Positions 24,129 through 33,353 of a DNA stretch of 43,869 bases are shown here, in pieces (the first letter of the stretch is position 1; each line of letters starts with the position of its first letter). The DNA comes from an uncultured Bacteroidales bacterium (GTDB lineage: Bacteria; Bacteroidota; Bacteroidia; Bacteroidales; P3), in the NCBI GenBank assembly GCA_944320465.1, contig CALUHO010000006.1, forward strand, positions 1-43,869. Direction: 5' to 3'. The notes below the pieces were generated by a model, which made no database searches, was not told where the DNA came from, and was given only the letters and a program-made list of their open reading frames with translations. Position numbers and translations under genes: made by a program.

Positions 24129-25127
24129 ATGGCTTTTAACTTGAAAAACCGGAGTTTCTTGAAACTCCTTGATTTCACTCCGAAAGAAATCCAGTACATG
24201 TTGGACCTGGCTAAACAGCTGAAAGCTGCCAAATACGCCGGTACCGAACAGCCTATGCTGAAAGGCAAGAACATCGTGCTGTTGTTCGAAAAAGACTCGA
24301 CCCGTACCCGTTGCTCCTTTGAAACCGCCGCACACGACCAAGGCGCACATGTAACCTATCTAGGTCCTTCCGGCTCACAGATGGGCAAAAAAGAATCCAT
24401 GAAGGACACCGCCCGTGTATTGGGCCGCATCTACGATGGCATCGAATACCGCGGTTTTGACCAAAGCATCGTGGAAAGCTTGGCTGAATACGCCGGTGTA
24501 CCCGTATGGAACGGTCTGACCAACGAATTCCACCCGACCCAGATTCTGGCCGACTTCCTGACCATGATGGAACACAGCGACAAGCCGCTGCACCAAATGA
24601 GCTTTGCATACCTCGGAGATGCCCGTTACAACATGGGGAACTCTTTGATGGTAGGTGCTGCCAAGATGGGCATGGACTTCCGCGCCGTGGCTCCGAAAGA
24701 ATACTGGCCCAATGAAAAATTGGTAGAAGAATGCCGCAAGATCGCTGCCGAAACCGGTGCCAAGATTACCTTGACGGAAAACGTGGAAGAAGGCGTGAAA
24801 GGTGTTGACTTCCTCTACACCGATGTATGGGTATCGATGGGCGAACCGATGGAAGCTTGGGGCGAACGTATCAAGGCCTTGAAACCTTATCAGGTAAACA
24901 TGGACGTTATCAAGAAGACCGGCAACCCGCACGTGAAATTCTTGCACTGCCTGCCGGCTTTCCATAACTTGGAAACAACCATCGGCCGCGAAGTATATGA
25001 AAAATACGGCATGAACGGATTGGAAGTAACTGAAGACGTATTCGAATCCAAGCACAGCATCGTATTCGACGAAGCCGAAAACCGTCTGCATACGATCAAG
25101 GCGGTGATGGTTGCCACCTTGGCATAG
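24129..25127 (+). CDS. argF: Ornithine carbamoyltransferase
   Basis: A 332-residue enzyme interconverting ornithine plus carbamoyl phosphate with citrulline. [12 protein letters not shown] binds carbamoyl phosphate, HPTQ follows, and FLHCLPAFH holds the ornithine-side Cys. These are the marks of a true ornithine enzyme rather than the N-acetyl- or N-succinylornithine form used for arginine synthesis in many Bacteroidota. Together with adjacent carbamate kinase this points to citrulline or arginine breakdown, so arcB would be an equally valid name. Confidence 0.92.
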   Translation: MAFNLKNRSFLKLLDFTPKEIQYMLDLAKQLKAAKYAGTEQPMLKGKNIVLLFEKDSTRTRCSFETAAHDQGAHVTYLGPSGSQMGKKESMKDTARVLGRIYDGIEYRGFDQSIVESLAEYAGVPVWNGLTNEFHPTQILADFLTMMEHSDKPLHQMSFAYLGDARYNMGNSLMVGAAKMGMDFRAVAPKEYWPNEKLVEECRKIAAETGAKITLTENVEEGVKGVDFLYTDVWVSMGEPMEAWGERIKALKPYQVNMDVIKKTGNPHVKFLHCLPAFHNLETTIGREVYEKYGMNGLEVTEDVFESKHSIVFDEAENRLHTIKAVMVATLA

Positions 25128-25152
25128 TCATCATAGGCCATCTAAGTACAAG

Positions 25153-25190
25153 AAGAGACCCTGCCAGAAAATTTTCCGACAGGGTCTCTT
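25153..25190 (+). terminator. Terminator after argF
   Basis: AAGAGACCCTG (25153-25163) pairs perfectly with CAGGGTCTCTT (25180-25190), 16-nt loop. The downstream T-run is weak on the plus strand, so confidence is moderate. Confidence 0.6.
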
Positions 25191-25260
25191 CGTATAATAA
25201 AACCACACACGGAGTGAAACAAAGACGGCTTACGGCCACTTATCACGCTACAGAAAATTC

Positions 25261-25457
25261 AACCCAAATCGGTCATTAGACACGCCGAGTCCGTTTCTGA
25301 TTAGGAAAATGAGGCATTCGGGCATCTTGCCCGCTTCTGTCCGCATCCTGTTGCTCGCTACGCCTCGACGTAGCCCGCTACGCCTTCGGCTAGGCCAGAA
25401 GCATGCTGCATGACACAAGCGGGCAATCTCCCCAAAGTCTAATGACCGATTTGGGTT
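25261..25457. mobile_element. 197-bp MITE-like element with 21-bp perfect terminal inverted repeats
   Basis: The left end AACCCAAATCGGTCATTAGAC (25261-25281) is exactly inverted at 25437-25457. The interior is GC-richer, has further imperfect inverted similarity (TTGCCCGCTTCTGT against TTGCCCGCTTGTGT), and codes for nothing convincing. It sits between the convergent ends of argF and yggS, 4 bp from the yggS stop. No clear target duplication. Its ends differ from those of the 307-bp repeat family. Confidence 0.7.
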
Positions 25458-25461
25458 CAAA

Positions 25462-26151
25462 CTATACAAGATCTTCGAGCTTCAAGGAATAATCCCTCGG
25501 ACCGAAAATCGAACTGCCAATCCGTACCAGCGTACTGCCCTCCTCCATCGCAATCTGATAGTCTTCCGACATTCCCATCGAGATTTCCTTGAAATGCTCC
25601 GCTCCGGAAAAATATCGGGATTTCAAATAATCGAACTCCTTATGCAGCCCTACGAATTCGGATCGGACTTGAGCCAAATCTTCCGTAAAAGTCGCCATGC
25701 CCATTACCCCGTCGATACGGACATTCTTCAAATCGGCAAAATCCGCTGAATCAAGCATCCGCTCCGCCTCCTCGCGCAAAAAGCCGAACTTGGTTTCTTC
25801 CTGAGCGATATGGAACTGCAACAAGCACGGAATAACCCGTTGGCTCTTAGCCGCCATTTTATCCACTTCCTGCAAAAGCGCGAAACTGTCGATGCTGTGA
25901 ATCAACGTAACAAAGGGAGCGATGTATTTGATTTTATTGCTTTGCAAATGCCCGATGAAATGCCACTCTATGTCCGAAGGCAATTCCGGATGCTTGGCTT
26001 TCATCTCCTGTGCCTTGTTTTCCCCGAAAATACGTTGTCCCAAATCGTAAACATTCCGGATATCGCCGACCGTCTTGTATTTAGACACTGCCACTAAACG
26101 AACTCCCGGACGCAAGCTCTGCAAAACCTTTTCATAATTTTCCTTCAACAT
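25462..26151 (-). CDS. YggS/PROSC family PLP homeostasis protein
   Basis: A 229-residue protein with an alanine-racemase-like barrel that binds pyridoxal phosphate without known catalysis and buffers the cofactor pool. The PLP lysine is in LVAVSKYKT (about 19-27). RIFGENKAQEM, WHFIGHLQSNKIK and the C-terminal SMGMSEDYQIAMEEGSTLVRIGSSIFG are hallmark segments. It lies 60 bp downstream of the RibF-like gene on the same strand and may be cotranscribed. Confidence 0.94.
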   Translation of the reverse strand: MLKENYEKVLQSLRPGVRLVAVSKYKTVGDIRNVYDLGQRIFGENKAQEMKAKHPELPSDIEWHFIGHLQSNKIKYIAPFVTLIHSIDSFALLQEVDKMAAKSQRVIPCLLQFHIAQEETKFGFLREEAERMLDSADFADLKNVRIDGVMGMATFTEDLAQVRSEFVGLHKEFDYLKSRYFSGAEHFKEISMGMSEDYQIAMEEGSTLVRIGSSIFGPRDYSLKLEDLV

Positions 26152-26211
26152 GACTAGTTTGTTTAAATCTCAAAAAATCCTGCGCAAACCCGCAGAAAAT
26201 CTGTTCCTAAA

Positions 26212-27024
26212 TCAATCAACAAAATCCGAAAGCCTTCCCAGATTCAGTTCCTTGATGAATTCAACTTTCAAGGCATCACCATCTCTCAAGACTTGCAAAT
26301 CAGGGAAAGAAATGGAATCCGCGCACTCGCAAACCGTAAAATTGAAATTCTCCCCTTTCTTCACTTTTACCAAACAAGAAACACTATTAGGAAGTAATTT
26401 GCAGGGATCATCCGGGATGAACACTTTATTCCTCAAATGTCCTTGAATACCATAATTATAACCTAAAAGTTCATTTGCCAGCACAATATGGCCCGAAAGC
26501 AAAAGATTTCGGATTCGAGTGGAACTCAAATGTTGATGATGGTACAATTGCTCCGGAAACCTATCTACTGCAAAGCCGTATTTCCGGCCATATTCCAACA
26601 TCTGATCATAACTGCCTTCCCGGTCGTGTCCGAAATTATGGTTATACCCGACAACCATACGTTTCACACCCAACGTCCTTACCAAGACTTTCTCAATGAA
26701 ATCGCCGTATGGCATCTGTGACAAAGCTTCGTCAAAATGCAATATCAACACTCTGCCCAGACCCGTCCTGGCTAATAAAGAGACCTTTTCTTCATCGGTC
26801 GATAACAAACGAAAACGATGATCATAAGCATCGGCCGATGGCAGCACCATACGAGGATGCGGACTGAATGTAACCAAGACACTCTCCCCATTCTCCACAT
26901 CGGCATAATGGTTCAACAAACTGATAACCGCTTTATGAGCCAAATGGACCCCATCAAACGACCCTACAGTAACAACCGGATTACGTGCCGGTTTCCAATT
27001 CTCAAGCCCGCGAATCACTTCCAT
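26212..27024 (-). CDS. RibF-like FMN adenylyltransferase with degenerate kinase domain
   Basis: A 270-residue protein. The N-terminal FAD synthetase nucleotidyltransferase is clear: VGSFDGVHLAHKAV (20-33, an HLAH variant of HxGH), FSPHPR (53-58), VGYNHNFGHDREG (125-137) and LSSTRIRNLLLSGHI (166-180). The C-terminal riboflavin kinase part, from about 190, is short and lacks the GFPTAN ATP-binding motif that follows the G-rich loop in bifunctional RibF; only faint framework (CKLLPNSVSCLV, KVEFIKEL) remains. It may therefore make FAD from FMN but not FMN from riboflavin. A bifunctional copy elsewhere in the genome would be expected. Confidence 0.75.
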   Translation of the reverse strand: MEVIRGLENWKPARNPVVTVGSFDGVHLAHKAVISLLNHYADVENGESVLVTFSPHPRMVLPSADAYDHRFRLLSTDEEKVSLLARTGLGRVLILHFDEALSQMPYGDFIEKVLVRTLGVKRMVVGYNHNFGHDREGSYDQMLEYGRKYGFAVDRFPEQLYHHQHLSSTRIRNLLLSGHIVLANELLGYNYGIQGHLRNKVFIPDDPCKLLPNSVSCLVKVKKGENFNFTVCECADSISFPDLQVLRDGDALKVEFIKELNLGRLSDFVD

Positions 27025-27035
27025 CTCTGAAAGAA

Positions 27036-28847
27036 CTAAAAATCAACCGTCAAACCGACCATGAAATTGAAACGGTATGCTGGATAATCATACCACATGT
27101 AATAACGCTGCGATAACAGGTTGTTCAAATCAACAAAAACGGTCATCCGTTTGATGAAACGATACTCGGCACCCAAGCTCCAGTCGAAGCAACCTTTCAG
27201 TGTCTGTTCCACGCCCTCCCGATCCAATGCCTTCATATTCGTATAGGCACGAATATCCGTGTATACGGACAAGCCCTTGACGATATTGTATTTGAACGCC
27301 ACATTAGCCATGAACTCAGGGGCATAATAAATCCTCTTGCTGTAATGGCTATAGGTGGCATCCACATGAGCCAGGATCTTCTCGCCAAAGCGGAAATTCA
27401 AATCCCCCCTCAACCGCACGTTGAAGACTTTTCCGCTGTAATAAGGTACAAAATCATTGTATCCGTAGTAATCATACCGGGAAGCGTAAGCATACCTGTA
27501 ATAATCAAAACTCAAGACATCTTCCATGAAATGCGCCGAAGCTTTGACCCGATAGTCTATGCTCTTGCTCAAATTTCCACTCAAGCCAACATAAGCATTG
27601 AATTTGTCTCGTGTAAATTCAAGATTGGAAAAAAGAAGCGGATGCAGGAACGGGTTGATGGAGGAAATCTTATCCAAGGTATTCCTCTCCACGCCACCTC
27701 CTGTCCCAACAAAGAATGTCAAAACTTTGTCTATAACATGCAATTTCAAATCAATAATCGGATTGAACTGAAAATAGCTGGCTTTTCTTACCACTCTGGT
27801 CCAAGCCGAATTGCCAAAGCCATGAAACGCCAAGGCCACATCCAATTCAACAAACTTGTACTTATAGTACAAAGTCGGACGCATATCCAAATGCCAGGCA
27901 TTCAACAACTCATTGCCTTCTTCATAATTCTCGTCATAGCCCGTCGAACCTATATCTACTGTAAAATGACCGTCTTTTATCCCGTCACGATACGTATTGT
28001 CTTCAAACTTCAGGAAACCTCCCACTTGAAGCACATCGACCGATTTCCTGTCCTTCAACACAACCTTGGAAACCCCGCCTTCCACAATAATCGTGTTCTC
28101 GGCCGAACGCCAGTTGGTCATATTCAAATTATAATCCAATTTGGCATCGAACTTCAAGTCTTCGGGATTCTGGGCATTATCGGTAAATGAAAGTATGCCT
28201 CTCGCATTCTGATACCAACGTTTCGGTTGATTTTCGTAATCCTGAAACTCTTCATCCATTATCACCGGCAATGTATCCCAATTCCCGTATCCATAACAAT
28301 TTACCGAATTCTGGCTGTATATGATATCCAATGTGGAAATGAACTTATCAGCAAAAATCCGACCTGTCACATTGGCCTTGGTATAAGCATGGTTGGTCTT
28401 GAACCGGTCGTAACCCTTGATATTCCCATAAGCGGAATGATGCCGCAAGGATGCCGCAACTTCGTACACGCGATTCCTTCCCATCCCGAAATTCAGTTCC
28501 GCTAAAGGCGACAGATGATTTCCGAAGCCGACCTTGACACTGTTGCTCCATAATTTTGGAATAGGTTCGCCCAAAATCTTAGCCGGCTTGATATTATCTA
28601 TCGGATATTTCGTGGCAAAAGGCCTCGAAATGATCTCATAATCAAAACCAGGGGCAGGAAGAGCCGTATCCACTGCCTGTGGTGAGAAAACAGGCTTTTC
28701 GGCTAATGTGATCCCCGGTTGATACGGCGCAGTCACCAGGACCTTTTCATTATACTGGTTCTTTACAGTATCAGCGGATTGCGCATGCAACAAGGAACCC
28801 GCGGCCAAAAATCCCAGCAAAATGGCTATCGTGCTATGTCTTTTCAT
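27036..28847 (-). CDS. Outer-membrane beta-barrel protein, TonB-dependent-receptor-like without plug
   Basis: A 603-residue exported protein: a signal peptide (about 1-22, ending LLHAQ), a short region with EKVLVTAPYQPGITLAEKPVF, and then alternating amphipathic strands rich in Tyr/Phe to a terminal Phe (VGLTVDF), the pattern of an outer-membrane barrel. LNNLLSQRYY near the end is typical of TonB-dependent receptors. No plug domain or carboxypeptidase-like N-terminus is present. It lies 26 bp downstream of the long TPR gene, an arrangement I believe recurs in Bacteroidota, which suggests that the two products act together in the envelope. Substrate unknown. Confidence 0.65.
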   Translation of the reverse strand: MKRHSTIAILLGFLAAGSLLHAQSADTVKNQYNEKVLVTAPYQPGITLAEKPVFSPQAVDTALPAPGFDYEIISRPFATKYPIDNIKPAKILGEPIPKLWSNSVKVGFGNHLSPLAELNFGMGRNRVYEVAASLRHHSAYGNIKGYDRFKTNHAYTKANVTGRIFADKFISTLDIIYSQNSVNCYGYGNWDTLPVIMDEEFQDYENQPKRWYQNARGILSFTDNAQNPEDLKFDAKLDYNLNMTNWRSAENTIIVEGGVSKVVLKDRKSVDVLQVGGFLKFEDNTYRDGIKDGHFTVDIGSTGYDENYEEGNELLNAWHLDMRPTLYYKYKFVELDVALAFHGFGNSAWTRVVRKASYFQFNPIIDLKLHVIDKVLTFFVGTGGGVERNTLDKISSINPFLHPLLFSNLEFTRDKFNAYVGLSGNLSKSIDYRVKASAHFMEDVLSFDYYRYAYASRYDYYGYNDFVPYYSGKVFNVRLRGDLNFRFGEKILAHVDATYSHYSKRIYYAPEFMANVAFKYNIVKGLSVYTDIRAYTNMKALDREGVEQTLKGCFDWSLGAEYRFIKRMTVFVDLNNLLSQRYYMWYDYPAYRFNFMVGLTVDF

Positions 28848-28873
28848 CTTCTTTCAATATGTTATTCTTACCA

Positions 28874-31800
28874 TCACATGGAAGGAAGAACTATTTCCTC
28901 GTCATTCCCGTAACGAGAAGACCTGAAAACTTCTTCCTGTTCCAATGCAGCCTCTTCTTTCTGGACTATCATCTCCAGCTTCTGCCGAGCCAAGGCCTTC
29001 AAATCCTCCCCCTCGTAATTATCCACGATACTCTGCAAAGTCTGCTTGGCCTGCAGCACATTCCCCTTTTGGTAATAAATATCCGCCCACAGCAAATAGG
29101 TCTTAGCCAAATAATAGTCATTGACTGAAGAATTGCTAATATAATCATATATCATCCTCTCAGCCTCATCGTAGAAACCGGCCTTCACCCTTTGTTCCAA
29201 AATCACGTAACGGGCTTCCGACGAATAATCGGGGTTGGAAGACTTGGTCAATGCCTCATATTGCTGCATTGCCAATTCATTTTCTCCAATTGCAGGGGCT
29301 GCATGGGCAATGAAATAACGAGCTTCGTCCACTTCCTGCACCGGCACTCCGTCCGTCCGCAAAAGCATCAATGCCGATTCCACCAAATCCTTACTTTGTC
29401 CTAACGCACGATAACACCGCATTTGGCCAAGGCGGGCAGCCATAATGTTCTCCGGTGTAGATGCCATTTTCTCTAATTGCCGGTAATAGCCCAAAGCAGG
29501 CTTATACTCCTTGTCGGCATAATAAAGAGAGGCCAGCTTCCCGGTAGCAGCTTCCGATTCAGCTATATTCAATTGGGACAATCTGGCATACGCACTTTTC
29601 AAATTGGCCTTGTCGCCAATCTTGTCGGCACAAAAAGCAGCATGTTTCCAAGCATCCACCATGAACAATCCTTGCGGATACGTATCCAGATAATGCTTGA
29701 AGCCTGTCAATGCTTCCGCATAACGATTCTCTACCATGGCATTCTCGGCCGACAAGTACACTAATGAATCCTGTTCCGCTTGTTCCAGTTTCACATCAGG
29801 CAAAGTAGATACATAGGAGAAATATTTATCTATTTGATTCATTGAAAGATAAATATTCCGTATACTAACTAAGGCCTGACGCCCTTCTGCCGAGGAGGGA
29901 TTCGCCTTGGCCACGACTTTGAAACACTGCAAGGCCTGCTCGTTATTTCCTTGATTATAATATATCAATCCCATCTTAGCCCATGCAGACAAAGCTTTGG
30001 GCGAACCCGGATACAAATCCCTAAGTTTCCGGTAATATTGCAAAGCTTTGGCATCTTGTTCCAAAACCATGTATGTCGAAGCCAATTCTTCATAGACCTG
30101 AGGCATATAACGGGATTCCGCATAACGGTTTTCCAAAGCAAGAAGACTTCGTTCTTTCTCTGTATAATTCCCGACTGCTCCTTGGCACAATGCCGATTGA
30201 AGCAACACATAATCCACAGGCTGGTATCCTCTCTTCTCCGCTTCTCTGTAAGAAAGCAATGCCGCCGGATAGTCTTCCAGCATGAATTGGCAATCCCCCA
30301 AACGGCCATAGGCATCCGCCATCAAATAAGATTCAGCCTTTGCGCTATCCCATGCAATGTACTTTTTGAAATACAGTACCGCCTGCGGATAATTGACCAA
30401 TCCCATATTCACATACCCTAAATTGAACAAGGCTTTGGCATATTCAGGTTGTTCCCGGGCTGTAGAAGACGATAAGAATTGTTTGTAAAAGCCCAAAGAC
30501 TTCTGGTAGTTTCCTGCCGAAAAATGGCATTCTCCCTGCCAAAAGTACGCCCTGGCGGTCAATGCCGGATCGTACCCCGCTTTGGAACATTTCCCAAAAT
30601 AATCCAAGGCCGTACCATACGCCCTTCGCAAAAAAGATTCTGTGCCTTTGTTGAAATACAAGCGCTGCTCTATCCTGTCCAACTCAGGAGTCCGTTGCCT
30701 GATTTTCCCCAAAGAGGCTAAAGCCATATCATAATTCCTCGTTGTCAAGTACATACGAACCATATAGGTATGAATCCGCTTGGCATAAACCGAATTGGGA
30801 TATCTTTCCAGAAAATCTTCCAAGACTTTCATCGATTCATGGTAGGGAGTAAGCCCCAACTCGTAGGCCAATTGCGCGTAATGATACATGGCATCCTCTT
30901 CCAAAACAGGATTCTGCCCTTGTATCCTTGCCGCTTCAGCAAAGGCATCCATGGCAAATTTCTTCTTGTTCAAACGAGCATAACAATACGCCAGATGGTA
31001 CAAAGTAGATTGCTGCAAGGCCGCATCAGGATGCAACGGCATCACCCCTTGGAAATAATAGACCGCCGAATCGAAATACTCCATCTTGTAATAGCAATAG
31101 CCCAAGATATAACGCCCTTCAGCATCCGGAACTCGTGCTGAATTCTGATAGAAATTAGTCAAATAAGGAACAGCCTCCTGATACCGGCCTTCCTTGTACA
31201 AGGCTTCCCCGAGCAAACGCCCGATTTCGGCCGCCCGCTTATCCGAAGCAGATTCAAGCAAGGCAGGCCCCGCCTCTATCACTTCCTTGCTATCCCCAAG
31301 CATATGGTAAATCTGCAACATGTATAACGGCACAATGCTGGCAAAAGCAGGATCGCTTTCGATGCGTTTGAAATAGTCCAAAGCATTCTGATAATAGCCC
31401 TCCAGATACAAGATATAAGCATAATAATAGGTCGAAACAACCTGATAACGGTTCTCGTACCCCACAAGTTCCGAAAAATGCAACTTGGCTTCGCCATAAT
31501 CCCGTTTCATGAAAAAGGAGTATCCTGACCGGAAATAAAACAACTCCGTTTCTCCGTCTTTGGCATCCAAATCGTTCGGATTGACCTTTTCAAAATAAGA
31601 GCAAGCATCCCCATACCGTTTGTATTCGTACTCGAAATTAGCCAAACGGAAATAAGCACTATTGACACGATTGCTGTTCGGATAAGCCTCCACAAACTCC
31701 CGCAATGCCTTTGCTCCGCTTTTATGATAAAGCATCACATCGCACATGGCCTTGTAATACATGGCTTCTGAACGCATATGGGCCTCATCCTCCTGCAAAT

Positions 31801-31990
31801 CCCGCTGCACAGCCGAAAAAGCCTGCTTGGCGGCTGCAAACTTGCCATTTTCATACAACCGGACAGCCTGGGAGAAACCGTATTCCGGATTCTCGTAATG
31901 CCCGGTATTCTGGGAGTAAACTGCTCCGACCATCGCCATAGACAAGCATGACACTACAGCCAGAATACGATATAGCTTCATTCTCATCAT
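28874..31990 (-). CDS. Exported tetratricopeptide-repeat protein
   Basis: A 1038-residue protein with a signal peptide (MKLYRILAVVSCLSMAMVGAVYSQ) and then tandem TPR-type helix pairs over nearly the whole length, e.g. AYFRLANFEYEYKRYGDACSYFEK and ALFNLGYVNMGLVNYPQAVLYFKK. It most likely works as a periplasmic scaffold. GGAGG lies just ahead of a run of three in-frame ATGs (31990, 31987, 31981); the third gives the cleanest signal peptide. It is translated just ahead of the barrel protein, its probable partner. Confidence 0.75.
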   Translation of the reverse strand: MMRMKLYRILAVVSCLSMAMVGAVYSQNTGHYENPEYGFSQAVRLYENGKFAAAKQAFSAVQRDLQEDEAHMRSEAMYYKAMCDVMLYHKSGAKALREFVEAYPNSNRVNSAYFRLANFEYEYKRYGDACSYFEKVNPNDLDAKDGETELFYFRSGYSFFMKRDYGEAKLHFSELVGYENRYQVVSTYYYAYILYLEGYYQNALDYFKRIESDPAFASIVPLYMLQIYHMLGDSKEVIEAGPALLESASDKRAAEIGRLLGEALYKEGRYQEAVPYLTNFYQNSARVPDAEGRYILGYCYYKMEYFDSAVYYFQGVMPLHPDAALQQSTLYHLAYCYARLNKKKFAMDAFAEAARIQGQNPVLEEDAMYHYAQLAYELGLTPYHESMKVLEDFLERYPNSVYAKRIHTYMVRMYLTTRNYDMALASLGKIRQRTPELDRIEQRLYFNKGTESFLRRAYGTALDYFGKCSKAGYDPALTARAYFWQGECHFSAGNYQKSLGFYKQFLSSSTAREQPEYAKALFNLGYVNMGLVNYPQAVLYFKKYIAWDSAKAESYLMADAYGRLGDCQFMLEDYPAALLSYREAEKRGYQPVDYVLLQSALCQGAVGNYTEKERSLLALENRYAESRYMPQVYEELASTYMVLEQDAKALQYYRKLRDLYPGSPKALSAWAKMGLIYYNQGNNEQALQCFKVVAKANPSSAEGRQALVSIRNIYLSMNQIDKYFSYVSTLPDVKLEQAEQDSLVYLSAENAMVENRYAEALTGFKHYLDTYPQGLFMVDAWKHAAFCADKIGDKANLKSAYARLSQLNIAESEAATGKLASLYYADKEYKPALGYYRQLEKMASTPENIMAARLGQMRCYRALGQSKDLVESALMLLRTDGVPVQEVDEARYFIAHAAPAIGENELAMQQYEALTKSSNPDYSSEARYVILEQRVKAGFYDEAERMIYDYISNSSVNDYYLAKTYLLWADIYYQKGNVLQAKQTLQSIVDNYEGEDLKALARQKLEMIVQKEEAALEQEEVFRSSRYGNDEEIVLPSM

Positions 31991-32002
31991 ACCTCCATAT
32001 TT

Positions 32003-32572
32003 TTAACGGCGTTTGGCCTTCGCCATGAATTTCATCTTATAGCCTACCCGTACGTCTCCCTTGGCAATGTTTTCCAACTTGCGCTTGAGCATCAGCTTGC
32101 GCATCGGACTCAAACGGTCCACGAAGACTTTCCCGTTCAGATGATCGCATTCATGTTGGACTACCCGAGCCACGTAACCATCAAGAATTTCATCATGCTC
32201 CGTACCATCCGGATCCATGTACCGGATATGTATTACAGACGCGCGAGGCACATCTTCATGCACCCCAGGAAAACTCAGGCAGCCTTCATTAAAATACCAC
32301 ATATCGCCTTCTTCCTCATATATTTCCGGGTTCAGCAAAGCCTTCCTGAACGTAGCCGCTTTAGGATCTTCTTGTGCAAAAGGAGTGGCATCCACTACAA
32401 TCAACTGTATCGACAAGCCTATCTGAGGTGCCGCCAGACCGCAGCCATCGGCATGTTCCATCGTCTCGAACATATCTGCCACCAATTTTTCCAGTTCCGG
32501 GTAATCCGGCCCTATCTTTTCTGTCGGACGGCGCAGGACGGAATCGCCATACGCCACAATCGGATATATCAT
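32003..32572 (-). CDS. def: Peptide deformylase
   Basis: A 189-residue metalloenzyme that removes the formyl group from nascent N-termini. All three motifs are present: GCGLAAPQIG, EGCLSFPG (metal-binding Cys) and QHECDHLNG (two His and catalytic Glu). The ATG at 32572 (MIYPIVAYGDSVLR) matches the family; the frame extends eight codons upstream. It lies 91 bp downstream of ruvX and 12 bp upstream of the TPR gene. Confidence 0.95.
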   Translation of the reverse strand: MIYPIVAYGDSVLRRPTEKIGPDYPELEKLVADMFETMEHADGCGLAAPQIGLSIQLIVVDATPFAQEDPKAATFRKALLNPEIYEEEGDMWYFNEGCLSFPGVHEDVPRASVIHIRYMDPDGTEHDEILDGYVARVVQHECDHLNGKVFVDRLSPMRKLMLKRKLENIAKGDVRVGYKMKFMAKAKRR

Positions 32573-32663
32573 GTTTTTCTTGATTTGCTCGTTCAATTTT
32601 CAAACCATTTTTGAACCATGCTCCATTCGCCTGCCCTGCAAAGGCCGAAGATACGTCGCATAC

Positions 32664-33086
32664 CTATGTCCGGACATTCCGTCTCTCCATATAAGATTGG
32701 AGTATCAATGTCGCACTCGTGGAATCCACCAAAGCCTTGTCCTGCCGCTGTTTTTTTTTCAATCCCCCCTCTATCATGGCTTGCAATGCCATTTTCGAAG
32801 TAAAACGTTCATCCTCCCGATCCAACCGGATTCCAGGATAAGCTTTCCTGAACCGTCCTAAAAACGGCTGTATATAACGTTCACTCTCCGACGGGGTGTA
32901 ATCCATCTGGCGAGGCTCTCCCACGACCAAGCATTCCACTTCTTCTTTGCCGATATATTCTTTCAAGAAATCCCAAAGACGGGAAGTCTCTACCGTGGCA
33001 AGCGGCGTGGCTATCATCTGCAATGGATCGGTCACAGCTATGCCGCAACGCTTCCGTCCATAGTCTACTGCCAAGATACGTCCCAT
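32664..33086 (-). CDS. ruvX: Putative Holliday-junction resolvase / pre-16S rRNA nuclease RuvX (YqgF)
   Basis: A 140-residue RNase-H-fold protein. The N-terminal ILAVDYGRKRCGIAV carries the first catalytic Asp, VVGEPRQMDYTPSE the Glu, and DREDERFTSKMA plus DSTSATLILQSY the remaining acidic residues. In E. coli the homologue acts in 16S rRNA 5' maturation. It is the first gene of the minus-strand cluster. The divergent 33087-33353 region holds an AT-rich stretch and the moxR -7 box only. Confidence 0.92.
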   Translation of the reverse strand: MGRILAVDYGRKRCGIAVTDPLQMIATPLATVETSRLWDFLKEYIGKEEVECLVVGEPRQMDYTPSESERYIQPFLGRFRKAYPGIRLDREDERFTSKMALQAMIEGGLKKKQRQDKALVDSTSATLILQSYMERRNVRT

Positions 33087-33268
33087 GCTTCCTGTTTTCC
33101 GAACTTATTGTTTTTGCAAGCGCGAAGTTAGAAAAAAAAACAGAAGCCCCGGCTAAAATCCAACCGAAATGCGAACTACATAATGTGAATCAAAAAAAGA
33201 ATAGCTGACTTTTAAGAATTTTTAACATAATTTAAGTTTTTTTAAAACAAAGAGATTATCAGAATCCA

Positions 33269-33276
33269 TACTTTTG
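33269..33276 (+). promoter_or_regulatory. Candidate -7 box of the moxR-bat operon
   Basis: TACTTTTG, 77 bp upstream of the moxR ATG. No TTG occurs at the right distance, so the promoter is only half recognised. Confidence 0.4.
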
Positions 33277-33353
33277 CATGCCTGAAAACGACTTGAGCGA
33301 CAACATGACAACAACGTCTATCAAGCCGATCGAACAGCCTAAAAAAGAAAGCC

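Noticed and set aside
24375..25091. A 238-residue antisense frame over the ornithine carbamoyltransferase gene
   Set aside because: Antisense shadow; the plus-strand gene has full family motifs.
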